Position numbers and translations under genes: made by a program. Of a stretch of 64,000 nucleotides of DNA, positions 35,572-46,573 are shown piece by piece. How positions within the stretch are numbered: position 1 is the first letter of the stretch; every line of letters begins with the position of its first letter. The notes beneath the pieces are model-generated. The model was given only the letters and a program-made list of their open reading frames with translations, was not told where the DNA came from and ran no database searches. Origin of the DNA: Podocnemis expansa (Eukaryota; Chordata; Testudines; Podocnemididae); assembly GCA_007922195.1 (NCBI GenBank), contig ML682031.1:248001-312000 (forward strand). The letters are read 5' to 3'.

Positions 35572-36130
35572 CTCAATAGACCTCCCTTTTCAGTTGGTAA
35601 TGAGAGCGTTGACCACAACCTTCGCCCTCTCCTTTTTACTTCCAAGTATTAGGCTTTTAGGAACTTACCCCTGAGCAATCTGTAAAGTCCATTGGGTCAT
35701 GCTTGTAAGGATATTTTGGTGCTTTTCTTGTAAATCAAGAACAGAGAGAACCTAGTCACATTATTTTGATAACCCCTTTCCAATCCACAGCACTACCAAA
35801 AGTCAAACCAGTGGCACTACAGTACTCTGCTTTTTGCTCTGTCTGTCCGTCTCTCGGGCGATGGAAGGAAGGCAGAATCTTGACGTGACTCCTGTTGTTT
35901 TTTCAGAGTGAAGTTTACATGCCACAGTTCATTGCCTAGTATTCAAGTCACACTAAAGCTCCACCACAGCTAGACCTATCTGGTCATTACACGAACAATC
36001 AATCTCAGTACAAAGATCAGGGACCAATAAAATGCCAAACCCCTTTGCACCTTAGAAGTGGTTTCTCCAGGTCAATATGGTAACACAGAACGATTCTCAA
36101 TCCTGACATTGATTCAATAAGATCAACACA

Positions 36131-36190
36131 ATGTGATAAATAAATCTGCAAGTCTTTAAAAGTGCCACCAGACTCCTTGTTTGTTTTGCT
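36131..36190 (+). mobile_element. Penelope-like tail fragment
   Basis: ATGTGATAAATAAATCTGCA, AGTCTTTAAAAGTGCCACCA and GACTCCTTGTTTGTTTTGCT is the forward PLE tail, lacking both the stem/GAAA part and the extreme end. Confidence 0.8.
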
Positions 36191-36237
36191 ATGAGGTAGG
36201 TAAACGCTAAAATTCCAGTTCAGTAGATGGGGAACAG

Positions 36238-36410
36238 AGGGCTTGCCTACACTTAACAGAGCTGAAGCTGCACGAGGAAGTGTTTAGGGAAGACACTACC
36301 TACAGCAACAGGAGAACCTGTCCCATGGGAGTTGGTACTGCGCTTCCCCAAGAGGCCGTAGCTACACTGACGGGAGCTGCTCTCCCATTGACATGCCACT
36401 GTCTAGCCTG
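36238..36410. mobile_element. Non-autonomous DNA transposon fragment (GGCTTGCCTACACTT terminus)
   Basis: AGGGCTTGCCTACACTTAAC is followed by GAAGACACTACCTACAGCAA, CCCAAGAGGCCGTAGCTACA and CTGACGGGAGCTGCTCTCCC. The inverted CCATGGGAG/CTCCCAT blocks and the TACACTT start match a common turtle MITE style. The right end is unclear. Confidence 0.6.
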
Positions 36411-36489
36411 GGAGTTAGATTATAACAGAGTCACTCTGGTGTGTGGATTTCCCTCACCCTAAGCTAGGTAGTTATACAAACTAAAAGTT

Positions 36490-36610
36490 TGTAGCATAGA
36501 TCAGGACTGAGAGAGACAGCAATTAAGTGACTTGACTCAAGGACAGAACCCAGATCACTATTCAGGGCTTCCAAGCCTTGACTTCTAGGCTGCACTGTAC
36601 TTCTATGTGG
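36490..36610 (-). repeat. MIR/CORE-SINE-like fragment
   Basis: AATTAAGTGACTTGACTCAA, GGACAGAACCCAGATCACTA and CTTGACTTCTAGGCTGCACT match the reverse head region of MIR-like SINEs. Confidence 0.6.
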
Positions 36611-36614
36611 AAAA

Positions 36615-38860
36615 TCTTAAACAAGGATATATCTGTATACTATACTGTCTGAGTCTTTTATGGGACCATTTCATGGGCTGGTGAGTGGCTGGGGGTGGGG
36701 ATAAATTAACCACATAAAGCATGGGTATTTAGATTTACTTGGAGTACTTTGACATGTAAACTCATTTCCCCAAATGTACCTGTGTCTATAAATGTAAAAC
36801 AGAATGGTCACAGTGCATTAAGACATATGGAAGTTTCTAAGCTAACAAGAGGATTCAATGAACAAAAACAACTAGCTGAGGATACTTAGTTCATAAATGT
36901 GTGTTGGGTGCAATTAAAAAAAGGATGCTTCTCAGAAATTGGAACTGAAATGTTTATGTTCAAGCTAACTTAAAAAAAAGAGTCACAAATTCTGTTGTAT
37001 TTGTATGAGGAAAGGAGAAAAAAGCACCACTTAGAAAGAAAATTATTCATGTCTCCTATTAACGTCAGACGCTGCATTTTCCAGTGGGCTCTGTCACTAA
37101 CTGACTTATTGAGGCACTCATTCAAGCATGAACTTCTGAGGTATGTACCAGGAAATACAGGCTGAAATTAAGAAAAGGGTGTTATTCTTGTTACGTCAAG
37201 TCACCCTGCACTAATCAATATTATTGACTGGGACGAACTTCATAGCAAGGAATAAAGCAATCCATCTTCTCTGGTTGGGCACATTATGCAAGAGAGTTAG
37301 GAAGAGCACTGGTGGGAACACCAGAACACAGGCAGAAAGAGAAGCTTTATATTCTTCTCTGCTCTTAAAGTTTCAATTAATAATAATGGATGCTGTGTGT
37401 GTAGGTGGGAGCTACAAAGAAAAGTAATTTTATTTATATTAAAATATTTTATCAGAAGCGTGCATTGATTCACAGAGCTCGTTTCCAATGATGTCCTGGA
37501 TACACATACAAAGGCACACAGCAGCAAGAAACCTTTCAGTTCCAAAAGAAGCTATATGTGTTCCCACTCCCTTCACCTCCCCTTGTGTTATCATCTCCCA
37601 TCTCCGCTCTTTGTGTGAGCCTACCAGCTATTAATATAAACATTTAGCTATGGTAACACGACACACAGCTATCAGTACAGACGCACTAATGCAAGCCTCT
37701 AGCATTGATCAGAAACACTGTGAGAAACCATAATTAATATAGTAGAGTTTGCTCCTGATTCCTATCTACACTGGTGTAAGCTGTGGCTTATGGCCTCTTT
37801 GCTGGCATACAAAATGTGTACCCTTAATGCAGACTTTGTCTACTCATACGAATGGCTTCAAACGGTGTAGATGTGCAATGGCTGGCCAGCGGCAGCTAAA
37901 ATCCTGCCTTTGACAGAGCCTTATAAACTAAGCTTTTCAGGGCAGGGACTGTCTTTGTTTCACAACACACCGGACATTGCCATGCCAACATGGCACCACC
38001 TGTCCTATTCACCTAATTGCTCCACATCAGCAGACTGTTTCCTGCAGAAGACATCAGATTATCCATCCAACAAAGTGTACATTTACACAGCAAAATAACG
38101 CCAGGTGGCGAGTTGCAGAACCCAAGTCCATGACACTAAAAACAAGAGCGTATATGTTTTGGCCCACGTTGGAGCCCGGGCACTGAGGCCCACCCCCCAC
38201 AGAAGGTCTCAGAGTGCAAGCTCTAGCTGAACTGGAAACACCTACTCAGTTCTTTGTAGCGTTGTGCCGACAGCTCCACAAGCCAAGTCATGACCAGGAA
38301 GGGGAGCAGTTTGCACATGCACCCAAACGAACCAGTGACCTCCCAGTGACGTCCCTGGCTGACCCCAGGTTAAGGAGGCAAACAAAATACTCCCTTCCTC
38401 TCCCCTTCCTCCCAACATGTCAGCACGACCTGCTGGGAGAGTTAGCATGTTCGACCATGAGGTTGGGAGCCAGGTACTTCACAATTCTCTTCCTACTTGC
38501 TACAGGCAGCATGCTTCAAGACCTCAGTTTTCCCAATGAAACAACAGTATTACCATTCTGAGCAGGGAAGGGAAAGCAATTATGAAGCTTAATCAATTCT
38601 GAGTCATAATTAAAAACTTTAAACTAAATGCTGAGTGTTTTCAGCACAGCAGCAGCTACTAGTAACACCGATGGTCTGAACTAGCTATGCATGTTTGCTG
38701 CAATAGTATATTACGCTACCTAAAGATCATCAGCAACCATGTAGAACAAATATTATTTATTGCTCCAAAAACATCTGATTTACAGAACAGTTTTATCTTA
38801 GATGCTTGTTTTAAACTTTAAAATAGTTTTTGGGGAGCACCTATTAGGGGCACATTTCAT
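36615..38860. other. No gene recognised
   Basis: Frames at 37224-37545 (both strands) and 37871-38561 (plus) have no domain. Composition is unremarkable apart from a modestly GC-rich block at 38160-38480 without recognisable element ends. Confidence 0.45.
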
Positions 38861-38862
38861 AG

Positions 38863-39686
38863 CAGGAGTGGCAAACTTATGGCCCATGGGCCAGATCCGG
38901 CCCACCAAGGGCACTCCTCTGGTCCAGGGAGCTGCTGCCCAGGCTGTGCCTGGGCACCCTCTGCAGTTGAAACAAACAACAAAGAGGCTGCTGCAGACAG
39001 AGCAGGGCTAAGCATGCTTGTGACTCAGATCACGTGAGCAAGTCGGAGCACAGGGGAACGAAGGAAGCGCTCCAGCCAATCCCAGCTCAGCTCTGCTGTG
39101 GTCTGCCAACCAACCAGAGTCTCAGTCACAGCAGGCTAGGCTTGCTCCCAGAGAGCCACCTCACTCTCTCTCATCCTACCTGTTCACTGTCAGTCAGTCA
39201 GTCAGTATCAGGCTAATCTGATTGACTGCGCATTAACAAATCACAAATAAGAAAAGAAAAAGTGGCTGGGGCCTATGTGGGAATAAGCCCAAAGACCAGC
39301 CATGACTGAGTCAACCAAAGGCCAGCATGCTGAATGACTAACAGTGAGTGGGTGGGGAGAGGCAGGAGCCCACCCTGCCTGAGGCTGTGAGTGAGACTGA
39401 TTGCCTGCTGCCATCATGCAGTAGAAGTGGAAAGGGAAGGGGAAGGGGGGTACAGGAGCTGCCAGGCTTGGGGGGTCTGGGACCTGCGCAATAGGAGAAG
39501 AGGGGATCAGGGAGCCAGCATGGCAAAGGGGAGCCCACAGGGTAGGGAAAAGGAAAGGTGTTGCAGACCCTGTGGGGTTGGGGAAGGGGAAGGGAGCCCA
39601 TGCCGTTCTGAATGTGGCAGGGGAGCCCACGCAGACACATGGCCCTCCAGTGTGGCCCCCCACATTGAATGAGTTTGACACCTCTG
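38863..39686. mobile_element. Non-autonomous hAT-type element, 824 bp
   Basis: The left end CAGGAGTGGCAAACTTATGG and right end ATGAGTTTGACACCTCTG are inverted (CAG.GGTG.CAAACT). Flanking 8-mers are TTTCATAG (38855-38862) and GTTTATAG (39687-39694), a 6 of 8 match fitting an aged hAT duplication. The body is GC-rich with an AAGGGGAAGGGG-type purine run and a (CAGT)n microsatellite. Frames up to 146 codons inside are antisense pairs and spurious. Confidence 0.75.
39189..39208. repeat. (CAGT)n microsatellite
   Basis: About four to five GTCA/CAGT units are seen directly within the hAT-type element. Confidence 0.8.
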
Positions 39687-39689
39687 GTT

Positions 39690-40462
39690 TATAGCAACCT
39701 GAAATGCCTTCAATATTTTAGAAGTACAACTACTGCACTTCTTTCATCTGGTGAGCCCCAGTTTGCTGATTTAATCTGTTGAGTAATAAATTACCAAGGG
39801 GGAAAAAAAAAAAAAACTTAGGTGAAATAAAAGTTTTTCAAAGTTAATGATTTCCTCACATGCTGTGCCATCAGTGAAGTGTACCCACCTGAATATCTCT
39901 GTGAGTGGGAGTGAGAGATGGGGTCATCATTAATGCATGTTTCTGTAATGGAGCCTGAAATGTCATGCCACACAATGAGCAAACACAAGACAGAAGCAGA
40001 TTACTAAGAGCTAGAATCTTAGGATGCAAGTGAATAAGCAGCAACAGAAATACTTCAGATTTTTCTACTCTGCATTTGGCTTCATAAGAGGCAGCTCCCA
40101 TCATGCACCCCACATCCAGTCCCAACACTCTGATCCCATGCTGCTTGTGTCTCACAATGGTTTATTTGGATGACAAGAGGGAAAATCTTTATGTGACATT
40201 GTGATAAAAGGACCTCTCTTACCAGTCATAGTGGTACAGACAGAAAACGTCTTCCTCACTCATTCAACAGATGAGAGCATTGAGGAAGGAAAGCACGGAA
40301 AACATTCTATTAAACAAATGTAGTGGCCAAGAGCCACTAACTCGTATAGCAAATTCTGGATGTAAACTGGAAATATAATCTCATGGTATAAACACTCAAT
40401 CTCAATACAACATTAAAAGTCAACTGAGTTCCATGTGCCATGATTTTAGGGTTCTCTGAAAC
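39690..40462. other. No gene recognised
   Basis: An A13 run occurs near 39805-39817. The segment 40220-40330 has weak MIR-like wording (CAACAGATGAGAGCATTGAG) that I do not call. Confidence 0.45.
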
Positions 40463-40464
40463 TC

Positions 40465-40735
40465 AGGTCAGGTCTACACTGGTGGTGAAATTCAGTAGCA
40501 GTTGATGGTAATTACATAAGCTTGCATAACTCTCATCGATTTTATAACTTCCCTTCTACAGCTCATCTTCACTGCACTGTGCTGATGAGAAATGCATTCC
40601 CGTCAACACAGGGCTACACCACCTGGGGAGGAGGTTTTATTAGATCAACTTCTAGATCAATTGAGCATGTCTTGATTGACGGCTCAATCGAGCCAGATAA
40701 TTTGATCTGACGGTGGTGAATTTGACATAGTCTTA
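40465..40735. mobile_element. Non-autonomous DNA transposon, same family as 6221-6490
   Basis: CAGGTCTACACTGGTGGTGA opens the element and GGTGGTGAATTTGACATAGT closes it. Internally CTGCACTGTGCTGATGAGAA and GGAGGAGGTTTTATTAGATC align with the 6.2-kb copy. The repeated GGTGGTGAA(A/T)TT near both ends is a useful family marker. Confidence 0.65.
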
Positions 40736-40762
40736 GTTGTTTGAAGTAGCAGCTGTCCAGCT

Positions 40763-40947
40763 CAGTGGTTCTCAACCTTTTGCAGGTCATGACACACTTG
40801 GTGGCATATTGCAATGCTACAGGACACACCAGACCATCCCACCTCAGCCCACCCTCGACCAAATCTAGCCATCTCCCCAGCTCTCCACAACACACCACTG
40901 TTTGGCAACACATTAATATGACCCAAGACAGTGGTTGAGAACCACTG
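40763..40947. mobile_element. hAT-type MITE, CAGTGGTTCTCAACC termini
   Basis: The left CAGTGGTTCTCAACC and right GGTTGAGAACCACTG are a perfect 15-bp terminal inverted repeat, a classic hAT end. The flanks show GTCCAGCT (40755-40762) and GTTCAGCT (40951-40958), offset by 3 bp on the right, so the duplication is probable but not perfect. No transposase. Length 185 bp. Confidence 0.85.
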
Positions 40948-41049
40948 TGAGTTCAGCTCATCAAGACTGAGTTAGTTCTGCCCATGAAGACTTATAAGTT
41001 CATGAACATACTTAATGTACAGTACCTAAGCAACATCATCATAATAAAC

Positions 41050-41290
41050 ATTAAGATAATACCTACACTTAGCACATCTAGAGCACCCTTTGTCCAATAA
41101 ACTCAAAGTGCTTTGCAAATTAAGTAAGTTTCACTACACTCCCACAATTATTGTGATATCCATTTTGCATGTGAGAACACTGAAGCAGAGAGAGATTAAG
41201 ATGTTTGTTCTGGGTCATGCAAGAAGCGGGACTAGATCACAACCCCAGAGTCCAAATCATGCCTTAATGGCAAGACCATCTTCCCATAAA
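41050..41290 (-). repeat. MIR/CORE-SINE-like element
   Basis: AAACTCAAAGTGCTTTGCAA, TGATATCCATTTTGCATGTG, AACACTGAAGCAGAGAGAGA and AAGCGGGACTAGATCACAAC follow the MIR order in reverse, including the 'aaagcgctttg' 3' region. This is one of the fuller copies in the window. Confidence 0.75.
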
Positions 41291-41294
41291 TTAA

Positions 41295-42405
41295 GGAAGC
41301 TATATTATTTCTAGACTTTGTACCTTTAGAAAACAACTGCTATTGTCTGTATCATGAGAAAATAGCAACTCTTGATTGTCACTGAATAGTAACATCATAT
41401 CTTACTGTTCCAGATTTTAATTTCATAAAAACTAATCAATAGTAGTCTATTGAAACCCTGGATCTCATTCAATAGTGAAATGCTCAATGTTTGAATGCAA
41501 GCTACCTCAGCTAAAATGTTGGTGCAAAACAAAACCAGACTTCCTAACTCTGAAAGCTGCCAGTTCTCTTGTCAGTGCCTGTATTTTTAGCAATTCTCTC
41601 CAGGACCTCATTTGTACAGAAGATTAGCATTACGAAGTATAAATGATGACATTCCCCAGGCAGGAACAGAATTTGTATTTTTTCGAATCAGTGCAAACTG
41701 GACATCCATGAAAATTACCCTTAGTGTTGCACTGAATTTGCTATTCATCAAGTTAATGTCTGAAGAGGAGTTAGCCACTGCTCAGCTCCATAGTGTGTTC
41801 CTGGAAGGTGTTGAATGGAGCAGAGACTGGACTGTTCTGCATCTCGCAAGAGGTTCATAGCACGTGGCAAACTCAGTTCCTCTGGTAACAAGTAGGAGGA
41901 GAGTTTGTCTACTAGAGCAGTGGGAAGGAAAGCCCTCACATTCTAATAAGGACACATTAAAAAGGTGACATTCCTAGCACATATGATGATTTACAATACA
42001 TCTGCAAAACGCCATCCACACATTACCTAATTAACTGCTCAGGCGTTGTATAAGCCTTAAACCTCCTCCAACTCAGATCCACTTTTGCATTTCAATACAG
42101 AAGGATTTCATGTGCTGTGGTGATTTCCAAACCACCCTGAGAGTCCTGAACTGGTCTTCCAAGCCAGCTATAAATAGCTGAGATATGGATGACACCAGCT
42201 AGTCAGGACTGAGGGTCACATTCACTTCATAGAGAACCAAAAGAACTCACCTGCTTGCTTCTTCTCTCCCCCTCCCCCCCATCAGCATGGAACAATTCTA
42301 CTCACTGGACATATTAGTGCAAATTTTCTGCCAAAACCAACTATTACGGCATTTGCTGAACAGTTCTGAGGCATCTCTCCATAGGCAAAACTGCTTCCTT
42401 TCTAA
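41295..42405. other. No gene recognised
   Basis: Frames at 41612-41939 on both strands have no domain. A consensus donor on the minus strand (AAGCAG|GTGAGTTC at about 42246-42256) follows a purine-rich low-complexity run, not a credible exon. Confidence 0.45.
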
Positions 42406-42407
42406 GT

Positions 42408-42550
42408 CACTGACGATGACGAAGTGGGATTTTCTCCCATGAAAGCTCATGTGAAAAATAAATCTGTTAGTCTTTAAGTGCCACACGACTCCGTGTATTT
42501 TTGGGGGGGGGTTTTGCTGGACTAGACTAACAGGGTTCTCTCTTTGGAAA
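42408..42550 (+). mobile_element. Single Penelope-like 3' tail
   Basis: ACTGACGATGACGAAGTGGG, ATTTTCTCCCATGAAAGCTC, AATCTGTTAGTCTTTAAGTG and GCTGGACTAGACTAACAGGG form a forward tail with an inserted T/G-rich run (GTATTTTTGGGGGGGGG). It stands alone, without an inverted partner. Confidence 0.85.
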
Positions 42551-42554
42551 CTGA

Positions 42555-43578
42555 CAAATCAATCAAGCCTTCTTCAGCTTGAACAAAAGAACCCTCAAAC
42601 GCTAAAAAGGAAAGGGACCCAATGAGGCTGCTTCTGTGACTTTTTTTTTTTTTTAAGTCCTTGATTACTTAAGGATTGACTGATACAGACACGTAGCTCC
42701 GGACTGAGCATGTACAGCCTCAAGGTGTAGAAATAAAAATGTCCCTCAGTATGAAAATGCACACACATACGGCTGGACATCCCCTGCTGCACAGACAGCT
42801 GGCAGCAAAGAAGATTCTTATGAAACAGATGTCAATGAAAGAAACCTGTGACTGATCTCTGTTTTTGGGTAGCAATTCAGGTATTCACTATTTCATTGTG
42901 TGCTTCCCAACTTGTTTTCTATCTGAGTATGTGAGTCAAGAATCTTCATTTATATTTCCGCTCTTTCCAACTCAGCTATCACTGTATTCACTCAAAGGAG
43001 TGAGCAGAAACCATTAATAAAGTGCCTTAACTTCATTCTTGTCACATGGTTCATGGCAAAGATTCTAATTTGTTTGCATTTACCCAACTATTTAAGTTAC
43101 TAGATAGGGGACAACTGTCCTATCTGAAACTACTTATGTTTCATGTTATGAACTGGAAAATATAAATCCCATAAATTCAGAGGATTGTGATAGGCACCTG
43201 TGTTGTGGCTTTTCCTGCTCCATATCACTTTCACAGTCCTTTCCAGACACTCATTGGGAGTGAATGAGGAAAATGATTCTAGGAATATCAGATACAGATA
43301 TTCTTCAGCTGCAGCGTCTCGTTAATGAAGCTGCCATTGTTAGATTCTTAATCATTAGTTTGCGGGCTCCTTACAGGTCTCCAAATAGAAATGGGTGACT
43401 ATTTCCATGGTACTTAGCTAGCTGCAAACACGCTTTCTATCTAACTAGGGTAATTCCAAAATGGTTACTACGTTAGGAAATGTCAGCTAGGACAGAATGC
43501 CACAGGTTGTGCCATTAGCAACACGGCCACCAAGATATAATGGATCAAGGTCAAGTTCTGTTCTTAAAAGTGTTCCAT
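42555..43578. other. No gene recognised
   Basis: A T12 run lies near 42640-42653. No coding motif or repeat family that I can name was seen. Confidence 0.45.
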
Positions 43579-43587
43579 GGCCTAGAC

Positions 43588-44667
43588 CAGTGGTTCCCAA
43601 CCTTTTCGCTGTCATAGCACACCTTGCGACCTTCAAAACTTTTGAGGCACACCACCATTAAAAACTCATGAATACTCAAATTAACAAATTGCTCATGAAT
43701 ATTCATGAACATGGCACAGTGTTTTGGAAATGCTGCTATATGGGGTAGTAGGGGTACCAGAGCAGGGGTGGCAGGAATCATGTGCAATGGCAGGAGTGAG
43801 TGTGGGAAGCAGAGCAGGACAGGGGTGGCAAAAGAGGACAAGGGCAGCCATGTGGAGAACAGCACAAGAGTGGCAAGAGAGGACATAGGAAGGGACAACA
43901 AGAATGGCTTTGTGGGGGGACGGGGGAAGCTGGGGAATGGAAAGGTGGGGCAGGGGAGCATGGTGCAGCACCCACTTCCCCATTCTCCCCAGTGGCTCCC
44001 TGCCACCCAGGGCAAATCCTCACCCCACTGCTGCTCCCTCCCACCCAGGTGGGTCCCGTTCCCCCCTCCCCAAGCCCTCTGATGGATCCTCCCATCACTG
44101 CAGAGGCCAGAACTAGCCCTCCAACTACACCCCCCCAACATCCCCAACCAAACAGCCACCCCACAAGCCCAGCCACGCGCCCTCTGCTACGCATCCACTC
44201 CCACCCACCTCTGCTACACACGCACACACATCACCCCCAGCAGCCCCCCCCCCAAAGCCCTTCCCTGGGCTGTTTGCAGACTGGCTGAAAGGTGCTGCTC
44301 AACCCGGGGGGGGGGGGGAATTCACACACTCCCAGCCTCCCACAGCTTTCTGCTGGCTGGGCTTAAGGTGGAGCCACTAGAACGCTGCGTTCTGGCTGCT
44401 CCCGCTACTTTCAGGGGGACCCCTGGAACGCCACGCTCCGGTGCCTTCCTCTATTTTTAGGGTGGCCAGAAGGCTGCCTGCCTGAAAATGGGGGTCCCCG
44501 GAACTATGTTCTGCTCCCTTCCCCCTTACTTAAACCCCTGCACAGCCCACGTGGCTGAGCTGAGCAGGGAGGGAACTTTAATCCCAGCTCTCAGGGATGC
44601 TCGTGGCACACTTTGGGTGTTGCCATGGCACACCAGTGTGCCCTGACACACTGGTTGGGAACCACTG
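43588..44667. mobile_element. Non-autonomous hAT element, 1080 bp, perfect 8-bp target duplication
   Basis: Ends are CAGTGGTTCCCAACC and GGTTGGGAACCACTG (perfect 15-bp inverted repeat). GCCTAGAC is duplicated exactly at 43580-43587 and 44668-44675. The body is strongly strand-asymmetric: G/A-rich from about 43740 to 43960, then C-rich to 44280. This yields several long overlapping frames (up to 202 codons) that are not genes. No hAT transposase motif is present. Confidence 0.92.
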
Positions 44668-45127
44668 GCCTAGACACAAGATATCAAAAAGATCACCTAA
44701 ACTTGAAAGTTGAAAACCATGCTTGACAGGTTCACTTCTCTGGCCTAATGCAACCTTCTACCGTAAGAGTTCTTGTCTGTGAGAGAGACAAAAAACGTTC
44801 TCCAAGGCTGGCCTCAAATGGTCGTAATAACTCCCACAGAACTAAGGACCATCTCAACTGCATTCCATGTGCAAGATGCCTTCTCTAATGCACACAGCGC
44901 AATGTGTGTATTGAAACCACCTTACCAAAACAAAACTCACACAGCCTACTGCAGAAGAGGAAAAGAAAACAAAACATGACAGAAATGATCGTAGTCACAT
45001 TACTTAATGCATTACAAGAAGGTGCCCAGATACCAAGGTGATGAATGTGGTATAAAAACCTATATAGAACAGAACATGTTGGTACTTACTGGCTCCTAGA
45101 TGATGCATTAAGTACAGCATGATCTAG

Positions 45128-45358
45128 ACAAGCAAGAAGTGTTGTGGCATTTTTAAAGACTAACAGATGGGTTTATGGCATGAGCTTTGGTGGGGAAAAA
45201 AAATCCCACTTTGTCAGATATTTTGTCTTTATCTTAGAAGTGGGATTCTCTCCCATGAAAGCTCATGTGATAAATACATTTGCTAGTCTTTAAAAGTGCC
45301 ACAGGACTCCTTGTTTGTTTTGCTGAACTAGACTAAAAGGGCTGCCCCATTGGAATTT
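45128..45358. mobile_element. Head-to-head inverted pair of Penelope-like tails
   Basis: The left reverse arm reads AGCAAGAAGTGTTGTGGCAT, AAAGACTAACAGATGGGTTT and GCATGAGCTTTGGTGGGGAA. The right forward arm reads GAAGTGGGATTCTCTCCCAT, GAAAGCTCATGTGATAAATA, CCACAGGACTCCTTGTTTGT and GGGCTGCCCCATTGGAA. The centre between the arms is only about 30 bp. Confidence 0.85.
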
Positions 45359-45359
45359 G

Positions 45360-46050
45360 TCAGCACGAGCTCACTCATTCTCCTAGAGGCTGAGAGTGTC
45401 ATTTCAGCATAGATGTTACCAACTCTGCGTTGGAGAAGCTCGGCAGCGCAGTGAATGATGTAGAAGAAGTGACATTACCCAGGACACAGTGAACTGTTGA
45501 ACAGCTGTGTCTTCTCTATTCTCCATCATTTCACACAACTTTGCTGTCACACAGCCTCAAGTACGTAACTTACTCCCAGCTATACTAACAGAGTGCTATG
45601 GCTAAACATTTGAATTACATGACAGAACAACACCGGCAAATTCCCAACTCCAGTCTTTCCCAGAAATGTGCGTCTTGAACTGCCCAGCCCTTTCCTGCAC
45701 AATAGAGGCTCATATGAAGGCCATCATTTTATTAATACAAAATAATATGCACAAATCCAGTTACCTCACATGAAGTCTCCCAAACAGTCCAATCCAACCC
45801 TACTGGTTTAGATGTAACAAATTTATTAACTACAGAAAGATCGATGGATTGTAAGTGACAACAAGTACTGAGGCATAAGAGTCAGAACTGATTATAAGAA
45901 AAATGAAGTAAATACAACTAACACCCACCTTAATAAGTAAAGTGAATTCAAAGCAGAGGTCTTTCTCCTCACATTTTACTGGCTGAATTCCTTTCAGATA
46001 CAACCCCTCCCTCCATCATCAGATTCCCACCCTGCCTCCCTTAGTTGCTG
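45360..46050. other. Unclassified, possibly repeat-derived
   Basis: The stretch 45800-45990 (ACAAATTTATTAACTACAGA, GATTGTAAGTGACAACAAGT, CTCACATTTTACTGGCTGAA) has the feel of a dispersed reptile repeat, but I cannot name it or find ends. Confidence 0.35.
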
Positions 46051-46142
46051 TGGCTATGTAAGTCACAGGTTGTCGATGGCCAAGCGATCCACCCAACGGG
46101 CGACCTCCAGCTCCCCCCATCAGGCGGGGCCGTGCCCAAGTT

Positions 46143-46319
46143 CCTGTCCGCGAGCCCCCCTTGTGGGGAGAGGCAGCTGCACACAGTCTAGGCCTCTGGC
46201 CCTTCCTCCGGGCAAGGCTGTATGAGAGTCTCTGCCTGCGAGCCCCCCCTTAGTGGGGCGAGGCAGCCAAACAAAATCTAGGCCTCCAGCTCTTCCTCCA
46301 GGTGAGGCTGTATAAGAGG
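46143..46319. repeat. Two tandem 88-bp units inside the LTR-like element
   Basis: CTGTCCGCGAGCCCCCC (46144) and CTGCCTGCGAGCCCCCC (46232) begin two units that run through CTAGGCCTC.., CTTCCTCC.GG and AGGCTGTAT.AGAG. The spacing is 88 bp. Confidence 0.75.
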
Positions 46320-46573
46320 ATTTATGGTGGGGGTTTAAAGCAGGGTTCAGTAGCAAAGGGGTAACAGGGGACTGGGCACAGGGGAGGGATATGCAGGCCC
46401 GCTCACACCACTACGTCTCAGCCCAGGGCCCTATCTGGTGGCTGCAAGGCCACCAGTAAGCCAGCGGTGCTCCCACTGAAACACACCAGCTTTAACCACA
46501 CCCAGTGGGACAGGCCCGCTCTTCCCTGGGCTACTTCCTCCGGGGTTCCCCCTTTTCCTCCCCTATCAAGTCC

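Noticed and set aside
34971..35674. Open frames of 108 to 128 codons in GC-rich DNA
   Set aside because: Stop-poor because of high GC; overlapping on both strands and inside repeat DNA.
35665..35722. Minus-strand 58-bp segment with acceptor (TTGATTTACAAG) and strong donor (CAGGG|GTAAGTT), reading PKYPYKHDPMDFTDCSG
   Set aside because: A second frame is equally open (DLQEKHQNILTSMTQW), and the end phase does not fit the exon candidate at 33.6 kb; too short to separate from chance.
39241..39681. 146-codon minus-strand proline-rich frame
   Set aside because: Entirely inside the 824-bp hAT-type element; composition effect of its purine-rich plus strand.
40220..40400. Possible additional MIR-like SINE
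   Set aside because: Only one weak block (CAACAGATGAGAGCATTGAG) matches; insufficient.
43551..44288. Open frames of 125 to 202 codons on both strands
   Set aside because: They lie within one non-autonomous hAT element, overlap each other in all frames and reflect its G- then C-rich composition.
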